Notes: generated by a model from the sequence alone, not told the origin. A DNA stretch of 64,000 nt from Valencia hispanica (GCA_963556495.2 OY747702.1:45079680-45143679); one strand, 5' to 3'; numbered from the stretch's first letter, positions 1-11,499 are shown. Made by a program: numbers and translations.

Positions 1-1276
1 CAGAGGTTGTCTAAGAGAATGTTGGGAGCAACAACACAATGAAGTCCAAAGAACACACCAGACAGGTCAGGGATAAAGTTATTGAGAAATTTAAAGCAGG
101 CTAAGGCTACAAAAAGACTTCCCAAGCCTTGAACATCCCACGGAGGATTGTTCAAGCGATCATTCAGAAATGGAAGGAGTATGGCACAACTGTAAACCTA
201 CCAAGACAAGGCCGTCCACCTAAACTCACAGGTCGAACAAAGAGAGCGCTGATCAGAAATGCAGCCAAGAGGCCCATGGTGACTCTGGATGAGCTGCAGA
301 GATCTACAGTTCAGGTGGGGGAATCTGTCCATAGGACAACTCTTAGACGTGCACTGCATAAAGTTAGCCTTTATGGAAGAGTGGCAAGAAGAAAATCATT
401 GTTAAAAGAAAACCATAAGAAGTCCCGTTTGCAGTTTGCCACAAGCCATGTGGGGGACACAGCAAACATGTGGAAGAAGGTGCTCTGGTCAGATGAGACC
501 AAAATGGAACTTTTTGGACAAAATGCAAAACGCTGTGTGTGGCGGAAAACTAACACTGCACATCACCCTGAACACACCATCCCCACTGACAAATATGGTG
601 GTGGCAGCATCATGCTCTGGGGGTGCTTCTCTTCAGCAGGGACAGGGAAGCTGGTCAGAGTTGATGGGAAGATGGATGGAGCCAAATACAGGGCAATCTT
701 GGAAGAAAACCTTTTGGAGTCTGCAAAAGACTTTAGACTGGGGCGGAGGTTCACCTTCCAGCAGGACAAGGACCCTAAACATAAAGCCAGGGTAACAATG
801 GAACGGTTTAAAACAAAACATATCCATGTGTTAGAATGGCCCAGTCAAAGTCCAGATCTAAATCCAATCGAGAATCTGTGGCAATATCTGAAAGCTGCTG
901 TTCCAAAACGCTGTCCATCTAATCTGACTGAGCTGGAGCTGTTTTGCAAAGAAGAATGGGCAAGAATTTCAGTCTCTAGATGTGCAAAGCTGGTAGAGAC
1001 ATACCCTAAAAGACTGGCAGCTGGAATTGCAGCAAAAGGTGGTTCCACAAAGTATTGACTCAGGGGGCTGAATAATTACCCACACCCCACTTTTCAGTTA
1101 TTTATTTGTAAAAAATGTTCGGAATCATGTATGATTTTCGTTCCACTTCTCACGTGTACACCACTTTGTTTTGGTCTTCTACATGGAATTCCAATAAAAT
1201 TGATTCATGTTTGTGGCTGTAATGTGACAAAATGTGGAAAAATTCAAGGGGCCGAATAATTTTGCAAGCCACTGTA
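1..1276 (+). mobile_element. Tc1/mariner transposon, 5' end cut by window edge
   Basis: The right half of a fish Tc1-like element. The sequence after the transposase runs through a typical Tc1 3' flank to an end reading GCAAGCCACTG at 1264-1274, followed by TA at 1275-1276, the target dinucleotide of this superfamily. The left terminal repeat lies outside the window. The family (terminus of the CAGTGGCTTGC type) also left decayed pieces at 20420-20720, 23130-23610 and 61870-62190. Confidence 0.93.
39..1058 (+). pseudogene. Tc1-like DD34E transposase with one nonsense codon
   Basis: Cut-and-paste transposase that binds the terminal repeats and moves the element into TA sites. The natural ATG is at 39; a TAA at 102-104 interrupts the N-terminal helix-turn-helix, after which the frame stays open to the stop at 1056-1058. 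Reading through gives about 339 residues, normal for the family. Seen in the open part: a GRPPKL linker, WSDETK (first catalytic D, about codon 152 from the ATG), KYGGGSIMLWGCF, QQDKDPKH (second D; usually QQDNDPKH) and SPDLNPIENLW (catalytic E), with 34 residues between second D and E. No frameshift is seen, so the copy is young but not functional unless the stop is bypassed. A downstream start would lose part of the DNA-binding domain. Confidence 0.93.
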
Positions 1277-2557
1277 CCTACCTTAATACTACTTGGTTAT
1301 CTCAGTCTGTGTCAGATCCCCTGCTTTCAGCAGCCTGTGTCCTGGTGATCCTGTTTATATATTTTTTTATAATGTCTTAGCCATCGGCCTGTACTTTGTA
1401 GATCTGCCTTCACATCCTGAAACAAAAAAACTATGTTTACAGATTATCTCTGTATAATATTTATGCAGCATTCAAATAGTAAATGTGAATAAATGTGAGA
1501 GCTCTGTAGAAAATAGTGTAGCTATAATAAAAATGTAAATGGATTTAATATTAAGATGTGATGGTGGTATATTTATGGGTATGCCGACAGGAAAGCGTTT
1601 GTGAGAGTGACTTGATGTCGGTCAAACATGCTGAAATCATGCTTTGAACAAATATTTCCCACCTCCACCACTCTGCCATTTCAAACTGGGAGAAATGATT
1701 TGTTGTTTTCTTTTAGATGAGATGAGACAAGGTGGCATGGGATCCTGAACTCTCCAGCACAAACAGAGAGGAATAAACAATGAAGCGGGCTTGTCATAGC
1801 CCCAGATAACCATCAGGACGTTGAAGGAGCGCCGGCACAAACACAGCAGCACCTTCAGATCTCCATATTTAGCTACGTGTGGTGTGTGAAGGCAAGAGGC
1901 AGCAAGCTTCAACAGACTCAGAGCCGAGGCACAGTGACAGGGGGACTTAAGTTCAGCTGATTCTTGAGTCAATCAGTAGCAGAGGTCTAATTTACCTCTC
2001 AATTTGATTTCTCCTGCTGTATTTCCTCAGTCCTTCAAGATGGCTCTGCAGCCGTCCCATTATGAACAGAGACATTGCCTTGTGTGGTCTCATTATTAAA
2101 TAAGTAAGTGGATGGAGGAGGCAGACGAGCATTTTTAAGCCCTGGTGGAGCAGACGCCATGGCCATTAGAGCCAGGGCATTAACAAAGGCAAGAAGCAAC
2201 ACAGACCAGAGGGGATGTTGACTGGCAGAGGAAGACAGGAAATCAGCTGCATGGACCAAAGAGAAGGCACAATCATTATTGCAATACCGTCACCTTGTTA
2301 TTACAGCCATTACATTGAGACATGGATGTGAAAATAGCTCAATCTAAGACAGAAGAATGAATAGGGAAGTCATTTTATTCTGTTTATTGCTTACCTGGCT
2401 TTTTATTGTGTTTTTCAAATGGGGCTACTGAAATGAAATGCATACCACATATTGGTAACAACCAATCCACACATAGAAAAAGTTCAAAACAAGTTGTTCC
2501 GTAAATGACACAGGCAATAATTATTATACAGACTTATATGAAGCTAGAATTGGGACT
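1277..2557. other. Non-coding, no gene recognised
   Basis: No open frame with family-like features. About 1640-2270 is of higher complexity and less AT-rich than its surroundings and shows no resemblance to the repeats in this window, so it could be conserved non-coding DNA. The open frames there (up to 111 codons) have no recognisable motif and are treated as chance. Confidence 0.5.
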
Positions 2558-2849
2558 TTAGTTTTTTAATTAAATTATTGTAAATTACGCTTTGTACTTG
2601 TAACTTGTTTTGTAACTTGCACAAATTTTTAAAATACAAATTTCAAAGTACAAGTTACAAGTATCAAGTTACACGTTACATGTTTCAAAACACACACAAG
2701 TTACAAATTATTTTTTACCATATTTGGTTTGCTTGGATGAACCAATGAGAGGCTGATTTTGGCCAAACAATCAGGTTTGTCGAACTTCTATCCAAACATG
2801 GCAAGAGGATGGCAGGGGTCTGTGCACTGCTTACAGCTAAACTTGCTTA
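2558..2849 (+). repeat. Left terminal inverted repeat of the 7-kb candidate element
   Basis: Pairs with 9244-9555 on the opposite strand. The outer ~140 bp is built from degenerate GTAACTTG/CAAGTTAC words in both orientations; the inner ~150 bp matches its partner closely, including TTTGGCCAAACAATCA. Confidence 0.75.
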
Positions 2850-3210
2850 CGTTTACAGTTTTTACCAGTAGGTGGTGGCGATAATGCACCTTACTAGTTA
2901 CTAGAAGTAAAAGATGATGATGATGATGATGATGTAGTATAGACGCACAGTTAATTAGATAGAAAATAAAATATTTTTAGTTTTTTGAAAAATACTAAAC
3001 TTATAAAGAAAGTATAGCAAAAGAATGAAATCGAAATGCAATACTGAAAGGTTTCTTTTTGGACAATAAAAATCATGTCTCCAATATTAATAATTATGCT
3101 ATGTTTTCTTAAACAAATGTGTCACCTTCAGCTTGGCTATTAAAATGTTAGTTTCCTCTGCTTCTCTTATTAAGTTTTGAACCAGGGTTGTTTTTTTTTT
3201 TGTTTTTTTT

Positions 3211-4585
3211 ACGTGTCCTGTTTGGCAGTGTGGAGCTCAGAATTGGTGTCTGAGTACCAATTAGACGCCCAACAGATTTACTTTCACAAGCGGAGCAGTA
3301 CAGCTTTTGCTATAGTACTCCACTTGATATATGTGTGAAAAATCTTTATTATGAATTGTTGGGGTTTTTATTTCCTGATGTTATGGACACGGATACGGAA
3401 AATTAAGGACAAAAAATAAGGAAGATGAAGAAGAGAGGTAGGAGACAAAAAGTCAAGAGAGAGGGTGAGTTGAAAATACAAGAGAGGAAGGGGAACAAAG
3501 AAAACACAGGAAGACATTGAAATCTGCCTCCATACCCACAGGACGGCAGAGAGAGGGGGAAAAACAAAACAAAACATGAAAAAGGAACATCGACAAAACA
3601 TACCAAACATTGTGAACTAAGAATTACACAACCACATCACACAAAAATAGATATAAAAATACATCAACAATGTCACAGAAAAACTCATGGTACCGATTAA
3701 TCAAGCTCTAATAATGATAACCTCAGCCCAAGAATATTTCCTTAAACACCAGAGACCCCACATCTATGTGTGTGTGTTAGCATGCTGGTGCATATAAGGT
3801 TTCTCCATAAGAGTGTTCGATAGTTGGTGTGAGCAGACATCAATCCGTCTCCCAGGAATCGATGCAGACATGAAGGAGATCGGAGCAAAGACGTCCAAAA
3901 GACCGTCAGAGCCCCAGGCGGACCCGGGCGGGGCCGACCGCATCCCCCAAGAGAGGAGCAAAGGAGAACCCCAGGGGAACATCCAGCAGCCACTACGCAG
4001 GGGCCCGGGCGGCAGCAGTGATGAGCCCACGGGCCCCGCCGGCAACCGGCCACGCCAGGGCGGGCCGGTCAACGGACCGGGGGAGCCGGGGCCCAGGGGC
4101 ACCCCACCCCCCAGCAGGGACCCAACAAGGGACCGGCCGACGAGGGGCCCCCGGCACTGCAGGGGCCTCGGCCGGCCGCCGGCCGCCACGCGCCGCCTCC
4201 ACCCTAGGCCAATCCCCACCGCCAACATCCCAGCGCCCCACCTATAGCCGCAGCGGACGGACAGCATCCCCAGGCCGGGCTCAGCCAAAATCTGGACGCC
4301 AAGTTGTAACAGCTCCCGGGTCCTGATCCCGCGCAACGCAGGGCGCCGAGACCAGGCATCCAACGAGGGCCAGGGCCGGTCCAACCCGCCAATGAACGGG
4401 CCACGCACGGCGCGCACAGAACAGGTGATCAAACGAGCAGAGATGCCGGATCCGCATCCTGCCGAGCCACCGAGCAGGCACCAACCAACAATCCCAAACC
4501 TGGCACCTCTAAAAGAGGTGCCCCAACCAACCAAAGGAAGATATCGGCCCAGCGCATCGGCCGACCGACACACCAGCCCCCCCAG
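3211..4585 (+). repeat. GC-rich dispersed repeat, copy A
   Basis: Nearly identical over most of its length to 17695-19240. A 5' AT-rich part (start ACGTGTCCTGTTTGGCAG) is followed from about 3900 by a ~700-bp block of very high GC. A T-rich run precedes it (3190-3210), as in copy B. The open frames on both strands of the GC block (up to 269 codons) are a by-product of base composition. Possibly the untranslated end of a retroelement, as copy C near 9.7 kb ends in a LINE-like tail; I cannot name the family. It is cut off at about 4585, where copy B continues. Relative to copy B it lacks 26 bp lying between two GCGCCCCACC direct repeats. Confidence 0.8.
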
Positions 4586-4586
4586 G

Positions 4587-4745
4587 GTTGTTGAGAGCTA
4601 CTTTTCCTCTATTTTTAGATGTTTCCCTGCTCCATAGACACCTGATTCAAAACACTTACTTCTCCTAAATAGAGTGTACATACCTGTTAATTACTCATTT
4701 GAGCCAGGTGTGTTGGAGCAGGGAAACACTTAAGCAGACTATTAA
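4587..4745. repeat. Short palindromic MITE-like element
   Basis: Arms TGTTTCCCTGCTCCA near 4621 and its reverse complement near 4715-4730 surround a short centre containing CACCTGATTCAAA. The same element type recurs at 10445-10660, 21510-21660, 31905-32100 and 34815-35045. Probably a non-autonomous DNA transposon common in fish; superfamily not determined. Confidence 0.6.
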
Positions 4746-5724
4746 CATTTGAGGGTCGAGTAGATGTTTCCTGGCTTCGGGGAACAATAGCTTTGCGGAT
4801 TTAGCTCACAGGCTTGTAACACCAAATCTCTTTTCAACTCTGATTGTGTTAAGACTGATGTCATATACACAAGTGTTAGTCTTTATCTACCCTTTTTGAG
4901 CAACTGGTGTAGCAGATATTGTTCTTTATTTCTTACTGTGTGTATGAAAGAAATACATAATCAAAATCAGACCTAAGCCCCTTAAAATTCCTGCAATTTC
5001 CACCCTACATTTTTTTTAAACGCATACCCAAAATTAATTTAAAGCTGTTCTTGAACCGTTTTGAGTACAGACATGGCTGGGGTCTCTTTGGAAAGCAAAC
5101 ACTATAAAATGTATCCCAGAACTGTGTTAATATCTCTGAGTGCTATTGTTACCAAGCAATATGAATTTTAATACACTGAAAAATAATTTTATTTGTGTCC
5201 GATTATTTATTTTATATAAATACATGCTGTAAAAATGGCTTTAAAAAGAGGTGGTGACCTAAAACACACTGTGGGTCTAAAGCCTGAAGTATTACCTTCA
5301 TCCACACCAAATCTGACAGCAATAAACCAAAAAAATGAGTATTCTGCACACATTTGTATAACTACAGGTCAAAGGTGGTCAAAAGTGTGCCATATGCGCC
5401 ATTTCCTAGGTAAATGCCGTAGTCCTCACTGAATTAAAAATATCATCAGAATCATAGCTTCATCTTACCATATAAAGCTCCACGCCTTCCTTCAATGTTG
5501 TATTTTGATTATAAAGGGTGTTTGGACACGGTGCTGAAACAGTATGTTACTGGTACGCACTGTGCGTAATCTCTTCATGAATAAGACATTTTACGCACAT
5601 CATATACAATGGCTGTGAATAAGTCCGCCCGATCAAGTTATATATCTGCGTTTACAGCATTACATTGGCTATTCGATGCGTCAATCATCAGAGTTCTGGA
5701 CCGTGATTGGTTCGAGTTACTTAC
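4746..5724. other. AT-rich non-coding, nothing recognised
   Basis: Lies inside the 7-kb candidate element. No family-like open frame; the 65-codon frame at 5235-5432 has no recognisable motif. Confidence 0.45.
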
Positions 5725-5753
5725 CATAACGTGACATTCCATCCATGCGCCAT
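5725..5753 (-). other. Possible minus-strand first exon (ATG plus splice donor)
   Basis: Minus strand reads ATG followed by nine codons (MAHGWNVTL) and then a strong donor, GTAAGT, at 5724-5719. A divergent exon-like piece starts at 6048. Chance occurrence is quite possible. Confidence 0.2.
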
Positions 5754-6047
5754 TAGTTGGAGATGTACCCTACGTAAGGAATAAACCGGATGAAATTTTT
5801 TTTCTTTTTTTTCTTCTATTTTTTCTTCTTCTGGGCATGCTCAGTGACCTTTGTAGGCGGAAGTGGAAGCGAAAGAATCGGAAACAAAGCCGTAAAGACT
5901 ACAAAAATTGCCATAGACATTTCGGGAGTGCATTTTCACTGTTTGTTTTATATTTTTTATTGGTTTTGCTGTTGTCCGGGACTAATCACTTTATCGGAGG
6001 ATTTTAATCGGACCCTTATTCATGTAAAAAGATAATTTTTGTTCGAA

Positions 6048-6085
6048 ATGGATCGGTTTTTTCACGTTTATTGGACTACAAAGTG
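6048..6085 (+). other. Possible plus-strand first exon (ATG plus splice donor)
   Basis: ATG at 6048 opens MDRFFHVYWTTK and runs into GTGAGT starting at 6086. Upstream (5830-5900) is less AT-rich with GGCGGAAGTGGAAGCG, resembling a promoter with an ETS-type site. No acceptor or downstream exon can be paired with it. Confidence 0.22.
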
Positions 6086-6720
6086 GTGAGTTCAATATTT
6101 TTATACCTCCATCAGGAGAACGTTTGTGTTGGCAAAAGCGCTCACTGTGTGTTCAGTTATGATTGTATCCTTAAACGCCAGGCATAATTGGAATCACAAG
6201 ACTCTTAGCTTCCTGCAGACGCCCTGTGTTGTTTTCGATTATGTCCTAATGAATTGTGCAGTGTATATAGTTTGGAATTATGTTGATAATTATGTGGAAC
6301 TGCAAAGCTAAACTCCACCACAAATTTGACAATTACATTCAGATTGAGTGAAGTCCTTTACATTGACCTACTGTTCTGAGTCAAAACTGGTTACTGCATA
6401 AAGAATAAAGTTGGGTTATCATTGAGGGCCACTTTTGGTCCCATCCTGGTTGGTGTTAGTTATGCTGACTGAGTAGAAACTTTCGCTACAGTAATAGTTC
6501 TAGAGAAAGAAGCTTTCTTCCCCTCGTATCAATATGACTTGATATGAAATGTACTTATTTGTTTCTGTTAAGTGTAGCTATTGCATGTTTAGTTGCTCAC
6601 AACTTTCCTGATGTAAATGAAAAGTGTTATTTGCATGTGTTTTAATTGAGCTATAAAGGGAAATCAGAGACATTGACATCCTCTTTGGTAGAAAAAACAA
6701 TAGTTTTATTTATTTTTTTC

Positions 6721-6810
6721 TTATGCCTTCAGCTCGTCATTCTCAGCCCTGTTATTCAGCTGTTTCTGGAGCTGAATGACCTATTCCAGCTCTATGATCT
6801 CCCGGTCCAT
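6721..6810 (-). pseudogene. Exon-like coiled-coil fragment with internal stop
   Basis: The minus strand reads MDREIIELE, a TAG at 6783-6781, then VIQLQKQLNNRAENDELKA before a TAA. The heptad-like pattern of I/L with E, Q, K and N resembles the C-terminal coiled coil of Myb/SANT-like proteins that accompany PIF/Harbinger transposases. Further upstream on the same strand (6840-7020) codons in one frame give an Ala/Pro/Gly-type linker. If real, it is a decayed second gene of the surrounding 7-kb element. The resemblance is weak. Confidence 0.25.
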
Positions 6811-7029
6811 TTTGTGGCTGACAGGTATGTGGTAGAAGTAAATGGCAAAGACGACAGTCCGAACAACACCATTATGCAGCTGGATGCGATGGCAGCCATC
6901 TCACCGGTGTTGATGGTGCCGTTGTTTTCCGGCGTGTCGTTTTTGAGTGGCAGGAGCTTCACCTAGCACAATCCAGGGGGATACTTATGATCCCTCTCCA
7001 GCTGTACCCCCACCATTGCAGCCTGTGAG

Positions 7030-9180
7030 AGAAGATCAGGAGAACTTAGTATTTTTAGCAACAACCAATAAAGATTTTTTTTTTATTGCTGGCATGTTGA
7101 AATTGTAAGATATTGTTTACATTTGAGAAATTCTATTTCATTGAATAGTAGTATTGTATTTTATTCTTACTAAATCACACATCTAAAAACCTAGTCTGTT
7201 TTATGTCTTTTTTCAGTTATATGTTATTGTCTAGCTAGGTGAACTTGTAGCCTACCTGACAAATTCTTAAATTCTTTAGATTTAAAAGTGCTAACTTAAA
7301 TCTCTATTCATACTGTCTTTATTATGCCAGTGTACCAACAGATAATGGAATGGCAGAAACTGATGATTTATCGGCATCTGTGCTGGTTCGTCTCAGCATC
7401 AGATCGGCCTAACAAGCAAATACATTTGACAATATCTATGGTGAACTATCCTACTTTTATGGATTAATTATGTGGGCAAACAAATTTTATGTAATCACAA
7501 ACACTCATAGGCTGTTTGACAAGCAATAATTAATATAAAGAATCTTAATTCCACAATTAAAATGTATGAGAGTGGTTGGAATGAACCGACTGACCAGTGA
7601 AATCTGTAAGTGTCTTGCAAGAAATAAAGGTTCAGCCTATGATGGAAATGTCACGCTAAGATAAAGAATTCAGATGAGTTTTACTTTTCTCCAGGTTCTA
7701 GATATTAAGGTTAAAGAGTTCATGTATTTAGTTATGTGTATGCCTAGATATTTGACAGTTGTTTTAATGGGGATTTTGTGAAAAAAGTGGAAGTATAAAT
7801 AGGTTGTAATCCGCATTTGTTGAGAGCTCCACGTAAACTGCTTTACTCATAGATACAATCCATTAGATTCCACAACTGGTCAATCTGACTCACTAGATTA
7901 GTTAATATATAGCCTACTGGCCTTGAATTAGCCCTTGATATATGAATTGTTGAAGCCTGTCCAAGTTATGTTTTTATATTTATTAAGTTCCGTTTGAAAT
8001 ACTGAGAACACTATGGTAGGTTTGGTATTTATAACAGGACCAGTTTTGGGAACCTTACTTTAAAAAACTAATTAGTTATAGTTATTCAATACTTGTTCCA
8101 AAAAAGTTAGTAACTGAAATACTCTTGTTATAATAAAAGTAACTAGTTACCAGGGAAAGTAACATTTTGAGTTTCTGTATAAAAAAAAAAAACTGTTGGT
8201 ATATGTCAAAGAAATTGGATTTTTCTGACCCGTTTTCCAAAGTAAGTTGAAATGAGTAGAAGAGACAGGTAGTCTACTTGTATGTAACTTTTTATATTGC
8301 ACATCAACAGACAGCAAGAGGTTTATACTGCACTTCAAGTATTATCTTTGTAACAAAAGGAAACAGTTAAACAAGGTGTTTAACTCAGTAGTCCAGGGGT
8401 CGTATTACCCGCATATTTTTTTGTATTTGACCAGTTTAAAAAAAAAACAGTGATGGAAAAAAGGCCGTTGATCATTTTGACAGATTAGTATTCACACCTG
8501 ATCATTTCATGCAAATGCACAGACATTTTCAAATTTATGCACGGAGTACAGGTAACCGAATCAATAAAAAAAAATAAGATTCCCATGACAGTATCTGAGC
8601 ATCATCTCAGACCTGGACACCGTACCCAATGTTTCTTGCTATCCGCAAGCTAACAGCATGCTGAAAAGTACCGGCATGGTGCGCATCTGCACAATACACC
8701 GACTGGCGGTGACAGATCGCTGCAGCCTAACTACTGATGCATATGAGCGTGTGCAGGGGGAAGCGATTAGAAAAGCCCTCATTCAAAGAGTCTAGCTGAA
8801 TTCTGATCACTTCAATTGGAGAAATGTTTGCTGATTTCAAAACTATGGCTGAAGTGCCGCTTCTCAGGCACAGGGGAAGCGCAGTTCAGCTCTTTGCAGA
8901 GCTTTCGGAGTACGCAGTTTAATCTACTAATTCATAGTAACACCGTATTTAACGTTCAGTAACCAAATGGCGTCATTACCAACGCCGAAAAGGAATTGAA
9001 AATGCATATTTGTGTTTTGCAGCCTATGCTAGCATGCTGTCAACTTGCTTTTGTTTGACACTAACATTAGATACTACCCATTCCCTTATTTCTGGTAAAT
9101 CGACTCATATAATGAAATATTATATACTATTTATACCAACAGAAACAGACGAATAACAATGCTATTTTTAAAAGTACTCA
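7030..9180. other. Non-coding interior of the 7-kb candidate element
   Basis: AT-rich. 8040-8160 carries a run of GTAACTAGTTAC-like words typical of a short dispersed fish repeat. 8480-9010 is less AT-rich and includes a short plus-strand frame at 8964 (MASLPTPKRN, then stop) of doubtful meaning. No transposase motif found. Confidence 0.4.
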
Positions 9181-9181
9181 C

Positions 9182-9199
9182 CAATTGCTTTTCGGCCAT
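9182..9199 (-). other. Possible first coding exon of the 7-kb element
   Basis: Minus strand ATG GCC GAA AAG CAA TTG (MAEKQL) directly followed by the donor GTGAGT at 9181-9176. It lies 45 bp inside the right inverted repeat and points into the element, as expected for a transposon gene. No second exon can be assigned. Confidence 0.33.
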
Positions 9200-9243
9200 C
9201 TTGGTCTGACAAGCGGCCTGGGGAAACTGCAGGAGGACCAAGT

Positions 9244-9555
9244 TAAGCATGTTCGGTTGTGAGCAGTGCACAGACCCCTGCCCTCCTCTCACCATGACTT
9301 GATGGAAATTCTACAAACATGATTGTTTGGCCAAAATCAGCCTCTCATTGGTTCTTCCAGGCAAAACAGATATGGTAAAAAATGATTTGTAATGCATGTG
9401 TTTTGAAACTTGTAACTTGAAATTTGAAACTTGTACTTTTAAACTTGTAATTTCAAAATGTGTGTAAGTTACAAAACTTAAGTTACAAATTACAACAAGT
9501 AAGTTACAAGTACAAAGCGTGAGTTACAAGTTCAAAGCGTAAGTTCAAAAACTAA
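9244..9555 (-). repeat. Right terminal inverted repeat of the 7-kb candidate element
   Basis: Reverse complement of 2558-2849, with the same order of blocks: AAGCGTAAGTTC and GTTACAAGT words outermost, CCAATGAGAGGCTGATTTT block innermost. Slightly longer than its partner owing to small indels. Confidence 0.75.
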
Positions 9556-9734
9556 CCGCCATAGGACTCACTGAAGTTAATTAAAAACAGAACTAAAATA
9601 GATCTATTTGGACATGAGGACTTCAAGACATCTCCTTTAATGGAAAATCAGTGACATCCATAACTCGGGTGTTATTTCTTCATTTTATTTTGTGTATCAC
9701 AACTGTTATTTAAGTGCCAAAAAGAAACCTAACA

Positions 9735-10440
9735 GTTTACTTCCACAAACAGTGCCTTACGGGTTTTGCTTTAAAGCTCCATTTGATCTTTATTTACCCA
9801 AGACCCAAGGACACACCACCCCCCGGCAGAGGCCCGGCAGAGCCAGGGAGGCTGGGCCCCACCAAGCAGCCACAGGGAGTTAGCGGGCAGACACCAAGAA
9901 CCACCAATGCACTGGTGGATAAAGGCACTAAGCCCTGGTGCCTCTATCTGCCAGTGCAAGGGGCCCTGATATGTTCTAGAGGAGGAGAGAGTGTAAGACC
10001 TGACCTGACAGATAAACAGGACACTGAACACAGACACAAGCCTACGTTTCCACCCTCATGTACACTCACCCAACATAAATACAAACAAGAATGGATGCAG
10101 AACATCCACTCGCACTCCCCATACATAGTCTATACTCCTAAGTCCAGGTATTGATGCCCCAGAGGAGCAACCAGTCCCTGGACCCAGTAGATGGAACGCT
10201 TCATTCTGGGGTGGAGATGAGCAGACCGTCCTCCTTGCAGTAGCAGAGCAGCTCACCAGCCTAGATCCTGACCAGAAGGCAGCTCCTCCTCCCAACCTTC
10301 AACCATGGATGGTGAACAGAGAATGGGAATGTGGAAAGTCTCTCTCTGCTCGCAAAGGTGTTATTTTAGACTCGTTCTTCCGAAAAACAGTTTTTAAGTC
10401 ATGTAGGTTCACGCTACATAAATAAACTGAATTGAATTGA
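9735..10440 (+). repeat. Degenerate third copy of the GC-rich repeat with LINE-like tail
   Basis: 9738-9790 can be aligned with 3281-3340 (TTACTTCCACAAACAG..., TTTTGCTTTAAAGCTCCA...) and is followed by a GC-rich stretch (9800-9970). The segment ends at 10415-10440 with AAATAAACTGAATTGAATTG, the tail type of fish LINEs. This suggests that the GC-rich family is a retroelement 3' region, but the alignment beyond the first 60 bp is poor. Confidence 0.4.
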
Positions 10441-10444
10441 ATTT

Positions 10445-10660
10445 CCTTATCAATTGGACTTCCAGTCCTCAGAAGGCAGTTTCCTGCAACTTTTGGATGT
10501 GTTCCTGGGCCAACACACCTGAATCAAATGGCTGAATTACCTCTTCTAATATGCAGTCAGGTTCTTCAGAGTCCTGCTGATTACCTAATTATTTTTGTGT
10601 TAAAGCAGCACAAAAGTTAGAGCACACTGGCCTTCAAGGACTTGAGTTTGACACCTAGAT
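10445..10660. repeat. Short palindromic MITE-like element
   Basis: Outer ends TCCAGTCCTCAGAAGG and CTTCAAGGACTTGAGTTTGACACC are imperfect inverted repeats around a centre with CCAACACACCTGAATCAAATGG. Same family as 4587-4745. Confidence 0.6.
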
Positions 10661-11250
10661 GATTGACTTAACCGACCTAGTAGCGTTATTTCTTTCTCTG
10701 AAACCAGTTGAGGGTTTCTTTGGCTGTGTGTTTGTAATCATTGTCTTGCTGTCAAAAATCCACCTTGTTTTATTCTTTGGATTCTTGTCAACAATGTGCA
10801 TTTCTTTATTCTTATCATATATGAAGTCTGCCAGTTCCAGTTGCTGAAAGACAACCCCAATAGGATTTTTACACCTCCATACTTTAATGTTAGTAGATTT
10901 TTTTTGAATGATAAGCAGTGTCATTTCTTCTTGAAGCATAGTTTTTCCAATAATATTCATAATCAGTTTAGTTTTGTTCCCATCTGACAAGACTATATTT
11001 CCCCAGCGTTTTATTGACTTTATTGTTTTGCTCTAACATGCTATTTTTTTCTTCACCAGTGAAGTCTTGTGCAGTGAGTGTGGATATAGGTCATTGTGAT
11101 TGTATCCATTACATATTCTTTTCATAGAAAAACAGTACCTGCTAATTCTAGATCTTGCTGAACCTCCTTGTGGTCTATGATTCTTCTTCGTCTTCTTAGT
11201 CTCTTAACTCCTGACAGAAAACTTGCAAGAAGCACCTGGTTGAGGATATT
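10655..11250 (-). pseudogene. Decayed Tc1-like transposase, middle part
   Basis: On the minus strand, in shifting frames, the order of Tc1 core motifs is recognisable: PHSLHKTSLVKKK (about 11075), WGNIVLSDGNKTKL (first catalytic D region, about 10990), KYGG then LSATGTGRLH (about 10840), QDNDYKHTAKETLNWFQRKK (second D, about 10720) and traces of the SPDLNP block near 10670. Several indels and stops; no terminal repeats identified. It is not from the same family as the copy at the window start, judging by the ETLNWFQRKK segment. Confidence 0.75.
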
Positions 11251-11499
11251 TTATGGTGACATTTTGTTCTGTACACTTCAACAATACAACCCAAATGGTT
11301 ATTCACTGTAGCATTTATAAGTTAAGAAATTCATCTGGACCATTGACATGTTCTGGAACATCAAAGCTGTAAAGAGTTTTAACGATCTCTTTGCACTTAT
11401 GCCACTTGCATGATACCCATGTGAGAAGAAACCTTTTAATAGACTAATAGAACAAAAAAAGATTATAATAATTTGCACTGATAGGGAGCAGGATTCCTT

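Larger units (their letters stand above)
2558..9555 (-). mobile_element. Candidate ~7-kb DNA transposon bounded by ~300-bp inverted repeats
   Basis: 2558-2849 and 9244-9555 are inverted copies of one another. Both begin TTAGTTTTT and continue with clusters of TTGTAACTTG-like motifs, then a block containing ACCAATGAGAGGCTGATTTT and GGCAGGGGTCTGTGCACTGC. This is the arrangement of terminal plus subterminal repeats in large DNA transposons. Just inside the right repeat is a minus-strand ATG with a splice donor (9182-9199). A GC-rich repeat inserted later at 3211-4585. No transposase core is recognised and flanking target duplications are not clear, so the superfamily is open. Two independent inverted copies of a dispersed repeat is the alternative. 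Confidence 0.5.

Noticed and set aside
1637..1972. 111-codon minus-strand ORF
   Set aside because: No domain, no splice context and no relation to a known family; expected by chance at this length in less AT-rich DNA.
2558..9555. Assigning the 7-kb element to PIF/Harbinger
   Set aside because: Ends read TTAG... with no exact three-base duplication, and the coiled-coil fragment alone is too weak.
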